The notes beneath the pieces are model-generated. The model was not told where the DNA came from and did not search any database. It was given only the letters and a program-made list of their open reading frames with translations. From Gemmatimonadales bacterium (lineage in GTDB: Bacteria > Gemmatimonadota > Gemmatimonadetes > Palauibacterales > Palauibacteraceae), in contig JAUWDL010000121.1 of NCBI GenBank assembly GCA_030608825.1, positions 1 through 5,348 of the forward strand: 5,348 nt of DNA. Direction: 5' to 3'. The translations under genes and the position numbers were made by a program. Below are positions 1-5,348 of the stretch, one piece after another (the first letter of the stretch is position 1; the number at the start of each line of letters is the position of its first letter).

Positions 1-164
1 AGTACGGCGTCCTGTACGAGGAGCTCGTGGGGCTCAAGGGCGTCGCAAAGCGCTCCGCGTTCGTCATCGACCGCAGCGGCACCGTGGTCTACGACTGGGT
101 CTCCGAGGATTCCGGCGTGGAGCCCGACTACGAGGCGATCAAACGGGCGGTGGAAGCCGCCTGA
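1..164 (+). CDS. Peroxiredoxin (AhpC/TSA family), C-terminal fragment
   Basis: This is the last 53 codons of a gene that begins before the window; the frame runs from position 3 and ends at TGA 162-164. Peroxiredoxins are thiol-dependent peroxidases, usually cytoplasmic, that reduce hydrogen peroxide and organic hydroperoxides. The visible part reads like the C-terminal third of the thioredoxin-like fold: a helix (YGVLYEELVGLKG), then AKRSAFVIDRSGTVVYDWVS, which matches the family pattern of a conserved Arg before a beta strand ending in Val-Ile-Asp, a Gly turn and a further beta strand, then a closing helix (PDYEAIKRAVEAA). The Arg in AKRS is a plausible active-site arginine. The peroxidatic cysteine lies upstream and is not visible, and no cysteine occurs in this fragment. 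The Trp-Val-Ser-Glu-Asp stretch followed by Glu-Pro-Asp-Tyr resembles AhpE/Bcp-like single-domain peroxiredoxins, but the subclass cannot be fixed from this piece. Confidence 0.8.
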   Translation, partial: YGVLYEELVGLKGVAKRSAFVIDRSGTVVYDWVSEDSGVEPDYEAIKRAVEAA

Positions 165-168
165 CCAC

Positions 169-208
169 ATCCGGCGAACCATCTCCGGCGAACCATCTCC
201 GGCGGACC
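169..208. repeat. 14-bp tandem repeat, about three copies
   Basis: The unit ATCTCCGGCGAACC occurs at 181-194. It recurs at 195-208 with one change (GGACC for GAACC) and is preceded at 169-180 by a copy lacking two bases (ATCCGGCGAACC). The array begins five bases after the peroxiredoxin stop codon and is non-coding. It may be a slippage-derived minisatellite; no function is visible. The rest of 209-340 is GC-rich and holds nothing I can identify. Confidence 0.85.
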
Positions 209-326
209 AGCCGCCCCTTCTCCCCGGCCCCCCCGGCGCGCGGAACCCTTCTTGCGATATCTCGCGGCGAACATGAACGCGCTGGGGGAGGACTCCGGGA
301 CCGCCGGCAACGAAGGTTGAGCCTGT

Positions 327-355
327 CCGACCCCGCCTAAGTCACGCAATATAAA
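327..355 (+). promoter_or_regulatory. Candidate promoter of the diguanylate cyclase gene
   Basis: An AT-rich island at about 348-370 stands out in an otherwise very GC-rich region. TATAAA at 350-355 matches five of six bases of the sigma-70 -10 consensus. Seventeen bases upstream, CCGACC at 327-332 shares only the central GAC with the -35 consensus. Transcription would start near 362 and leave a leader of about 80 nt before ATG 441. The -35 box is poor, so this rests mainly on base composition, the -10 match and position. Confidence 0.35.
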
Positions 356-398
356 TCTATTACGACTTTACGCCCGGCACACCGCGCCGTCTTGCGAG

Positions 399-413
399 CG
401 CCGGATGCCGGCG
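399..413 (+). promoter_or_regulatory. GC-only hairpin in the leader just upstream of the diguanylate cyclase RBS
   Basis: CGCCGG at 399-404 pairs perfectly with CCGGCG at 408-413 around a three-base loop (ATG). No T-run follows, so it does not look like an intrinsic terminator. It lies 10 nt before the GGGAG (424-428) that is the only Shine-Dalgarno candidate for ATG 441, so it could influence ribosome access. In such GC-rich DNA a six-base stem can also arise by chance. Confidence 0.35.
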
Positions 414-440
414 GCGATCTCCTGGGAGCGATAGCGCGGA

Positions 441-2000
441 ATGAAAGAACTCGCATCTCTTGCAGCCGTATATGAAGCGACGCGGGAGATCGGTCTGAGC
501 GACAACCTGGACCGTCTGCTCGAGAAGGTCCTGGCCTGTGCGCAGGAACTCATCGGCTTCGACCACTGCGCGCTAATGCTGTACGACGCCGAGAGCCGCA
601 CGCTCTCGGTTCGGAGCGTACGTGGTTACGGCGAGCGAGCCAGCGACGTTCTCCGATTGTCTCTTCCCGAAGGCCGCGGCATCTCGGGTTGGGCCGCGGC
701 GAATCGCCAGGCGCTTCGGGTGGGCGATGTGAGGAAAGACCCGCGTTACGTCGTGGGCCTGCGCGAGGCGCGCTCCAACCTGGCGGTGCCCCTGATCGTA
801 CGGAACGAGGTCGCCGGCGTCGTGAACGTCGAGTCCGACCGCGAGGACGCCTTCACGGAGGAGCACGAGAAGCTGCTCACCGTGCTCGGCGCCCAGGCGG
901 CACTGGCCATCGTGGCTTCGCAGGCGCGGGAGCGCCTCCAGTCCAGGATCAGCCTGCTGGACTCGCTCTACCAGATCAGCCAGCTGGCCAGCGAGGGCAA
1001 GGACCTCGGTCCCACGCTCGACGCAATCCTCGAAGTCGCCCAGAACACCATTCCACGCGGACAGTGCGCCATCCTCCTTGTCGATGAGGACCGCGGGGTG
1101 CTTCGCGTCGGGGCCTCCAACGGCTACGCGGAAGGTATCCAGGAGTTGACGATTCCTCTCGGCCTCGGGATCACGGGCCGCTGCGCGCGCACGGGAAGAA
1201 CGATCGTGATCGACGATCTGGATCTCGAGGAGAGTTACATTTCGGGCGTGACCGGTGCGCGCAGCGAGATCGCCATCCCACTCCTCGTCGAAGGGCGGGC
1301 GATCGGCGTCCTGAACGCCGAATCCACTCGGCTCGGGGCGTACCGAGAGGCGGACGTCCGCACCCTCTCCGTCGTCGCTCAGCAGGCCGCGGTCGTGCTG
1401 CGCTCGGCGAAGCTCCAGGAAGAGACTCGGCGGCTCGCGATCACCGATCCGCTCACCGGGCTCCACAACAGACGGTACTTCGTCGACCGGCTCGAGGAGC
1501 ACCTGGCGAGGGCGGAGCGCTACGGCGAAAAGCTCGGGCTCCTCCTTCTTGACGCGGATCACCTGAAGGCGGTGAACGACCGGCACGGGCATCACGCCGG
1601 CGACCGTGTGCTGCAGAGGATCGCGGAGGCACTCCGCGGGATCCTTCGGGACTCCGACGAAGTGGCGCGAATCGGCGGCGACGAGTTCGCAGTCCTGTTG
1701 CTCCAGGCCGATGAGCCGCTGGCCGTCGGAATCGCTCGCCGCTTGAAGGAGCAGCTCTGCGAAGCCGTTCTGGCCTCGGAGAGCGGCGATGCGATAGAGG
1801 TCAGCTGTTCGGCTGGCATCGCACTCTTCCCGGACGACGCAGCGGACTCGAAGGTGCTGCTGAGAGCTGCCGACCTGGCCCTCTACAACGCGAAGGCCCG
1901 CGGGCGAAACGAGATCTCGGTCGCACCTGCCCACCGATCGCCAAGCGAAGAACGGCTCGCACGTCGCGTGCGGGTCGAGCTCTCCGTGCCCGGCGGCTAG
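441..2000 (+). CDS. GAF-GAF-GGDEF diguanylate cyclase
   Basis: This 519-residue protein is predicted to condense two GTP into cyclic di-GMP. No signal peptide or membrane segment is seen, so it should be a cytoplasmic sensor. Residues about 5-160 and 170-325 are two GAF domains, each with the typical end pattern (LAVPLIVRNEVAGVVNVES and IAIPLLVEGRAIGVLNAES). Their ligands are unknown. A helical connector leads to the GGDEF domain (about 330-495), which starts with DPLTGLHNRR (336-345). Active-site residues are intact: D371 (metal), N379 and D388 (guanine contacts, by the spacing known from PleD), and GGDEF at 412-416. The inhibitory I-site RxxD is present as R403-D406, nine residues before GGDEF, so feedback inhibition by c-di-GMP is expected. 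Residue 375 is Leu where Phe is usual in DxDhFKxxND. The start is ATG 441: an in-frame stop at 432-434 rules out extension, and GGGAG lies 12 nt upstream, a somewhat long spacing. No EAL or HD-GYP domain follows. The physiological output is unknown. Confidence 0.93.
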   Translation: MKELASLAAVYEATREIGLSDNLDRLLEKVLACAQELIGFDHCALMLYDAESRTLSVRSVRGYGERASDVLRLSLPEGRGISGWAAANRQALRVGDVRKDPRYVVGLREARSNLAVPLIVRNEVAGVVNVESDREDAFTEEHEKLLTVLGAQAALAIVASQARERLQSRISLLDSLYQISQLASEGKDLGPTLDAILEVAQNTIPRGQCAILLVDEDRGVLRVGASNGYAEGIQELTIPLGLGITGRCARTGRTIVIDDLDLEESYISGVTGARSEIAIPLLVEGRAIGVLNAESTRLGAYREADVRTLSVVAQQAAVVLRSAKLQEETRRLAITDPLTGLHNRRYFVDRLEEHLARAERYGEKLGLLLLDADHLKAVNDRHGHHAGDRVLQRIAEALRGILRDSDEVARIGGDEFAVLLLQADEPLAVGIARRLKEQLCEAVLASESGDAIEVSCSAGIALFPDDAADSKVLLRAADLALYNAKARGRNEISVAPAHRSPSEERLARRVRVELSVPGG

Positions 2001-2089
2001 ACGCTTCACGAACGGCGCATCGCCCTTGCGGCGCGCCACCCTCCCCCACACCCTCCGGAGAGGTTGAGACTCAGCACCCTGGAGATCCT

Positions 2090-2094
2090 GGAGG
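2090..2094 (+). promoter_or_regulatory. Ribosome binding site of the pterin dehydratase gene
   Basis: GGAGG lies 6 nt before ATG 2101 and 9 nt before ATG 2104. It is the clearest Shine-Dalgarno sequence in the window and supports a start at one of these two adjacent methionine codons, without deciding between them. The rest of the gap 2001-2089 shows no convincing promoter or terminator. Confidence 0.7.
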
Positions 2095-2100
2095 CTTCGA

Positions 2101-2433
2101 ATGATGTCGAGCGATCTCGCACGGAAAGCGTGCGTGCCGTGCCGAGGCGGGGTACCGCCACTCGCTGGTCGGGAACTGGTCGACCTGCAGGAGGCGCTCG
2201 GTGGCGATTGGCACGCCGTGGACGAGCACCATCTGGAGAAGGAGTTCGGCTTCGAGGACTTCCGATCGGCGCTCGACTTCACGAACCGTGTCGGCGAGCT
2301 GGCCGAAGAGCAGGGGCACCACCCGGACATCTACCTGAGCTGGGGCCGCGTGCGGACCCGGATCTGGACGCACAAGATCGACGGCCTCACGGAGAGCGAC
2401 TTCGTCCTGGCCGCGAAGATAGACGAGCTGTAG
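2101..2433 (+). CDS. phhB: 4a-hydroxytetrahydrobiopterin dehydratase (pterin-4a-carbinolamine dehydratase)
   Basis: This 110-residue protein is of usual length for the bacterial PCD family. The family dehydrates 4a-hydroxytetrahydropterin to quinonoid dihydropterin, recycling the cofactor of aromatic amino acid hydroxylases; it is soluble and cytoplasmic. The N terminus CVPCRGGVPPL (11-21) is the typical bacterial lead-in, with a CxxC pair. The signature EEQGHHPDIYLSW (69-81) carries H73 and H74, and H91 in WTH lies 17 residues after H74, matching the spacing of His61/His62/His79 in the mammalian enzyme. GLTESDFVLAAKID closes the fold. ATG 2101 is preceded by a good GGAGG; ATG 2104 is an equal alternative. 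No phenylalanine hydroxylase gene is in view, so the partner enzyme is unknown. Many bacteria carry the protein without phhA, where it may serve molybdopterin or folate-type metabolism or have another role. The symbol follows family convention only. The gene ends 10 nt before the likely start of the glycosyltransferase gene, suggesting cotranscription. Confidence 0.92.
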   Translation: MMSSDLARKACVPCRGGVPPLAGRELVDLQEALGGDWHAVDEHHLEKEFGFEDFRSALDFTNRVGELAEEQGHHPDIYLSWGRVRTRIWTHKIDGLTESDFVLAAKIDEL

Positions 2434-2436
2434 GGA
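2432..2436 (+). promoter_or_regulatory. Shine-Dalgarno that supports a CTG start for the glycosyltransferase
   Basis: AGGGA overlaps the TAG stop of the dehydratase gene (2431-2433) and sits 7 nt before CTG 2444, the ideal distance. The first conventional codon in frame, GTG 2504, has a purine run (CGGGA) directly abutting it with no spacer, so it lacks a properly placed site. The overlap with the stop codon suggests termination-coupled reinitiation. Confidence 0.5.
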
Positions 2437-2443
2437 TCGCCGT

Positions 2444-3559
2444 CTGCGCATCGCCTTTCTCAATTCCTGGCCCGTCGAGCCACATCTGGGCAGTGGCTCG
2501 GGAGTGGCGATCACCGGCCTGGCTGGTGGCCTGGAGGCGCTCGGGCATTCCGTCCATCACGTCGGGCCGCTCCCCGATCGGGTCGATGCCTTTCGGAGAA
2601 TCCGCTACAACCTGACGCTGGCCCGTGCGGGCGACGCCGAGCTGGCCGATTCGGCCCTCATCGTAGGCTTCGACCTGGACGGGTTCGCGCTTCGGCCCCG
2701 GGGCTCGCGCTACGTCGTGTGCCTGAAGGGGGTGATGGCCGACGAGCTTCGCTTCGAGCGCGGCTGGCCCCGGTTGAGATTCCGCCTCCTCTCGCGCCTC
2801 GAGGGTGCCAACGCTCGATCGGCCGATGTCGTGATGGTGACCAGCGAATACAGCCGAGGAATTGCCATCGAGGAGTACGGCCTGGATCCCGCGCGAGTCA
2901 GAATCGTTCCGGAAGGGATCGACCTCGCCCGTTGGAGCGCTGGCGCAGAGGCGACCGACGAGCCAGCGGCGCCCGGATCAGCGCTCGACGACGGGAGCAC
3001 CCACCCGCCATCGGCAGACGCGGCCGGACCGGTCATCCTCAGCGTCGCCCGTCAGTACCTGAGAAAGAACACCTCCGCCCTGCTTCGGGCGATGCCCACG
3101 ATCCTTGCGGCGGTGCCGAACGCGCGGCTGCGGATCGTGGGAGGCGGCCCCGAACTGCCTCGGCTCGAGCACGAGCGTCTCGCTCTCGGCCTGGCGGGAT
3201 CGGTCGTGATCACCGGAGAGGTTCCAGACACGGACGCCGTCAGAGACGAGTACCGGGCGGCCGACGTCTTCTGCCTTCCGTCCCTGCAGGAGGGTTTCGG
3301 CATCGCTTTTCTCGAGGCGATGGCGAGCGGCCTCCCGATCGTGGCCTGCCGGAGCGCTGCGGTCCCCGAGGTCATCCCGGACGGCGAGGCAGGTCTCCTC
3401 GTTCCACCCGCCGATCCGAAGGCACTTGCCCGCGCACTGATCCGTCTCCTGAAAGACCCGCCTCTGCGGCGAAGGATGGGCGAGGCGGGGAGGCGAAGAG
3501 CGCGCCAGCACGCCTGGAAGGAGGTGGCACGGCGTTTCGTGGCGGCTGCGGCCTCCTGA
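2444..3559 (+). CDS. GT-B fold glycosyltransferase, GT4 family, probable CTG start
   Basis: Read from CTG 2444 this is a 371-residue GT4-type enzyme, expected to transfer a sugar from a nucleotide-sugar donor to an unknown acceptor such as a surface glycan, lipid or small molecule. Residues 2-8 (RIAFLNS) form the first Rossmann strand and 16-20 (GSGSG) the glycine-rich loop that GT-B enzymes need. The frame is open back to a TAG at 2420 but holds no ATG, GTG or TTG before GTG 2504, which would remove both elements; CTG is therefore preferred. The N-terminal domain runs to about 165 (VPEGID at 155-160). A low-complexity Ala/Pro/Gly/Asp-rich linker (166-195) follows, then the C-terminal donor domain with R203 and K208 (VARQYLRKN), EGFGIAFLEAMASGLPIV containing the EX7E pair E283 and E291, and VPEVIPDGEAGLLVPP. 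No membrane segment is seen, so it is cytosolic or peripheral. It follows the pterin dehydratase by 10 nt. Donor and acceptor cannot be read from sequence. Confidence 0.88.
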   Translation: MRIAFLNSWPVEPHLGSGSGVAITGLAGGLEALGHSVHHVGPLPDRVDAFRRIRYNLTLARAGDAELADSALIVGFDLDGFALRPRGSRYVVCLKGVMADELRFERGWPRLRFRLLSRLEGANARSADVVMVTSEYSRGIAIEEYGLDPARVRIVPEGIDLARWSAGAEATDEPAAPGSALDDGSTHPPSADAAGPVILSVARQYLRKNTSALLRAMPTILAAVPNARLRIVGGGPELPRLEHERLALGLAGSVVITGEVPDTDAVRDEYRAADVFCLPSLQEGFGIAFLEAMASGLPIVACRSAAVPEVIPDGEAGLLVPPADPKALARALIRLLKDPPLRRRMGEAGRRRARQHAWKEVARRFVAAAAS

Positions 3560-3585
3560 CCTTCCTTTTGCCGCACATCACCGGT

Positions 3586-3591
3586 TAGCTT
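3586..3591 (+). promoter_or_regulatory. Possible -10 element (TAnnnT) for a leaderless transcript
   Basis: TAGCTT fits the TAnnnT pattern and ends 6 nt before ATG 3598, the geometry of -10 boxes of leaderless mRNAs in some bacteria. The downstream gene has no Shine-Dalgarno sequence in the 38-nt gap. A TTGCCG at 3568-3573 is too close (12-bp spacer) to be a normal -35 box. The motif is short and could be chance; readthrough from the upstream genes is equally possible. Confidence 0.2.
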
Positions 3592-3597
3592 TCGCCC

Positions 3598-5348
3598 ATG
3601 GGTGACAAGGGCGTTCTCGACGGCGACACCGAGCAGCTTCGCGTGTTCACCAGGCATCTCCTCCGAGATATGCAAGCGCTGGAACAGATGCTGGAATCTG
3701 GCGCGATCGAGTCCGACGTCAGGCGCATCGGCGTCGAGCAGGAGATGTTCCTGGTCGACGACGAATGGCAGCCCGCGCCCAAGGCCATCGAGATTCTCGA
3801 CCGCCTCGACGACCCGCGGGTCACCCACGAGCTGGCGCTATTCAACCTCGAGGCCAACCTCGATCCCCTACCCTTCGGCGGCGATTGCCTGAGCCGCATG
3901 GAGCATGGGCTGCGAGAGGTTCTCGAGACCGTACGCGAAGCGGCGCTCGAGGTCGGCGCTGACGTGGTCCTGACCGGCATTCTGCCGACTCTCCGCAAGT
4001 CCCACCTCACGCTCGAGAACATGACGCCGGAGGATCGCTACTACGCGCTGAACGACGGGCTAAATCGTCTGCGCGGCGGCGCTTACAAGTTCTACCTCAA
4101 GGGCGTGGACGAGCTTCTGGTCGAGCACGACAACGTGATGCTCGAGGCGGCGAACACGAGCTTCCAGGTGCACTTCCAGGTCGGGGCGGAGGAGTTCGCG
4201 CGACTCTACAACATAGCCCTCGTGGCCGCCGCTCCGGTGCTGGCGGCGGCAGCCGGCTCCCCGCTTCTGTTCGGGAAACGGCTGTGGCGCGAGACGCGCA
4301 TCGCGCTCTTTCAGCAGTCGATCGACACTCGGAGTGCGCGGCCCGAGCTGCGGGACATCAAGCCGCGGGTGCACTTCGGGACGCACTGGGTGGACGATTC
4401 GGTCCTCGAGATCTATCGGGAGGACATCGCGCGCTTCCGCGTCATCCTCGGCCGCGAGATCGAAGAGGATCCCCTCGAGGAGCTCGCCGAAGGTCGCGTG
4501 CCGCGGCTGAAGGCACTCCAGCTTCACAACAGCACGGTCTGGCGCTGGAACCGACCCTGCTACGGGATAAGCAACGGGAAGCCGCACCTGCGCATCGAGA
4601 ACCGGGTGCTCGGCTCTGGCCCGACGCTGCAGGACGAGATCGCCAACGCGGCGTTCTGGTTCGGCCTGGTCAGCGCGCTGGCCCACGCGGAAAGCGATGT
4701 GCGCCTGTCGATGGACTTCGACGACGTGCGCGCCAACTTCGTGGCCGCGGCTCGTCTCGGCCTCGACTCTCGTCTCTATTGGTGCGGCAAGGGCGAAACC
4801 CAGGGTGCCCGGCAGCTGATCACCGAGACGCTCCTTCCGCTCGCCCGGGAGGGCCTCGAGGCCGGGAAGCTGGACCAGGCGGAGATCGACCACTATCTGG
4901 GCATCATCTCGGAGCGGGTCGAGTCGAAGCAGACGCCTGCGGCGTGGCTCCTTCGCTCCTACGCGCGCATGAAGGATCGGGGAAGCCCGTTGGAGCGCCT
5001 GACCGCCCTCACCGCCGCGCTGGCGGAGCGGGAACGGACCGGCGAGCCCGTCCATCGGTGGTCGCTGGCCGAGTTCGAGGAAGCCGGTGACTGGACGCCT
5101 AGCTACCGTCGCGTCGAACAGTACATGACCACCGACCTCATCACGGTAGGAGTGAACGAGCCGGTCGAACTCGTCGCCCGTCTCATGGACTGGCACAACA
5201 TCCACCACATCCCCGTCGAAGACGAGCAGCACATCCTGCTCGGTCTGATGTCGCATCGCTCGCTCCTCCGCCACATGGCCTCGCGGGAGCCCACGCAGGC
5301 GGATGTGCCAACTCCCGTGGGCGAGATCATGCAGCGCGACCTGATCAC
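3598..5348 (+). CDS. Glutamate-cysteine ligase family 2 (GCS2/YbdK-like) enzyme fused to CBS domains, 3' partial
   Basis: 583 codons are visible and the gene runs off the window. The first about 455 residues form a GCS2-type carboxylate-amine ligase domain, a family that makes ATP-dependent amide bonds such as gamma-glutamylcysteine, the first step of glutathione-type thiol synthesis. Visible signatures are GVEQEMFLVD (45-54, with E47 and E49 likely metal/ATP ligands), NLEANLDP (83-90), GILPTL (127-132), NTSFQVHFQV (186-195), RVHFGTHW (257-264) and HLRIENRVLGSGPTLQDE (330-347). After a helical linker comes a CBS domain (about 504-560, starting VEQYMTTDLITV) and the first residues of a second (PVGEIMQRDLI, 573-583). 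CBS pairs usually bind adenine nucleotides, so energy-state control is plausible but inferred. ATG 3598 is the first start after an in-frame TAG at 3586-3588, and the N terminus (FTRHLLRDMQALEQML) looks complete; no Shine-Dalgarno is visible. The natural substrate is not certain: YbdK-like relatives have poor or different ligase activity. Residue 220 is Gly in AAGSPLL, where related enzymes often have Asn before Ser-Pro. Confidence 0.88.
   Translation, partial: MGDKGVLDGDTEQLRVFTRHLLRDMQALEQMLESGAIESDVRRIGVEQEMFLVDDEWQPAPKAIEILDRLDDPRVTHELALFNLEANLDPLPFGGDCLSRMEHGLREVLETVREAALEVGADVVLTGILPTLRKSHLTLENMTPEDRYYALNDGLNRLRGGAYKFYLKGVDELLVEHDNVMLEAANTSFQVHFQVGAEEFARLYNIALVAAAPVLAAAAGSPLLFGKRLWRETRIALFQQSIDTRSARPELRDIKPRVHFGTHWVDDSVLEIYREDIARFRVILGREIEEDPLEELAEGRVPRLKALQLHNSTVWRWNRPCYGISNGKPHLRIENRVLGSGPTLQDEIANAAFWFGLVSALAHAESDVRLSMDFDDVRANFVAAARLGLDSRLYWCGKGETQGARQLITETLLPLAREGLEAGKLDQAEIDHYLGIISERVESKQTPAAWLLRSYARMKDRGSPLERLTALTAALAERERTGEPVHRWSLAEFEEAGDWTPSYRRVEQYMTTDLITVGVNEPVELVARLMDWHNIHHIPVEDEQHILLGLMSHRSLLRHMASREPTQADVPTPVGEIMQRDLI

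Noticed and set aside
273..320. 15-codon ORF (ATG to TGA) between the peroxiredoxin and the cyclase
   Set aside because: No Shine-Dalgarno, no recognisable peptide and no supporting context; such short frames are common by chance.
362..440. c-di-GMP riboswitch in the cyclase leader
   Set aside because: The leader is short and I see only a single small hairpin, without the conserved elements of the known c-di-GMP aptamers.
2014..2037. GGCGC...GCGCC inverted repeat after the cyclase stop as a terminator
   Set aside because: Only five pairs with a 14-base loop and no T-run; not distinguishable from background in GC-rich DNA.
573..2330. 585-codon open frame on the minus strand opposite the cyclase and dehydratase genes
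   Set aside because: Its translation shows no recognisable domain, it runs across two well-supported genes and the gap between them, and long antisense frames are expected in GC-rich coding DNA.
2719..3588. 289-codon + strand frame overlapping the glycosyltransferase
   Set aside because: The Arg/Gly/Pro-rich composition is typical of an out-of-frame reading of GC-rich coding sequence, and the GT4 motifs lie in the other frame.
4060..5274. 404-codon open frame on the minus strand opposite the ligase gene
   Set aside because: It mirrors the codon structure of the ligase and has no recognisable motif; the + strand frame carries clear GCS2 and CBS signatures.
1..5348. A single functional system combining peroxiredoxin, c-di-GMP signalling, glycosyl transfer and ligase
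   Set aside because: The genes are collinear but have no shared substrate or partner motif that I can identify; proximity alone is not enough.

Overview
The window is a compact, GC-rich bacterial segment with every recognisable gene on the + strand and short intergenic gaps. I found no rRNA, tRNA, insertion sequence, CRISPR array or phage gene. The gene content (a tandem-GAF diguanylate cyclase, a stand-alone pterin carbinolamine dehydratase, a GT4-type glycosyltransferase and a GCS2 ligase fused to CBS domains) together with weak Shine-Dalgarno usage suggests a free-living Gram-negative-type bacterium. Gemmatimonadota or a similar environmental phylum is possible, but the sequence alone does not settle the taxonomy.

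Layout: (1) positions 1-164 hold the 3' end of a peroxiredoxin. (2) Positions 165-440 are non-coding, with a 14-bp tandem repeat, an AT-rich promoter-like island and a GC hairpin just before the next gene. (3) Positions 441-2000 encode a soluble GAF-GAF-GGDEF diguanylate cyclase with intact catalytic and product-inhibition residues. (4) Positions 2101-2433 encode a 4a-hydroxytetrahydrobiopterin dehydratase. (5) Positions 2444-3559 encode a glycosyltransferase that seems to start at a CTG codon 10 nt after the preceding stop. A start at the first conventional codon, GTG 2504, would remove its first beta strand and glycine-rich loop. (6) Positions 3598-5348 encode a glutamate-cysteine-ligase-family enzyme fused to CBS domains, cut by the window end within the second CBS domain.

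How the genes relate: the dehydratase and the glycosyltransferase are close enough to be cotranscribed and translationally coupled, and the ligase follows after only 38 nt. There is no obvious single pathway. A thiol/redox theme (peroxiredoxin at one end, gamma-glutamyl ligase at the other) and a signalling/surface theme (c-di-GMP synthesis, sugar transfer) are possible but inferred only from proximity. I did not find a convincing previously undescribed multi-gene system. The points most worth a second look are the non-canonical CTG start and the GCS2-CBS fusion.
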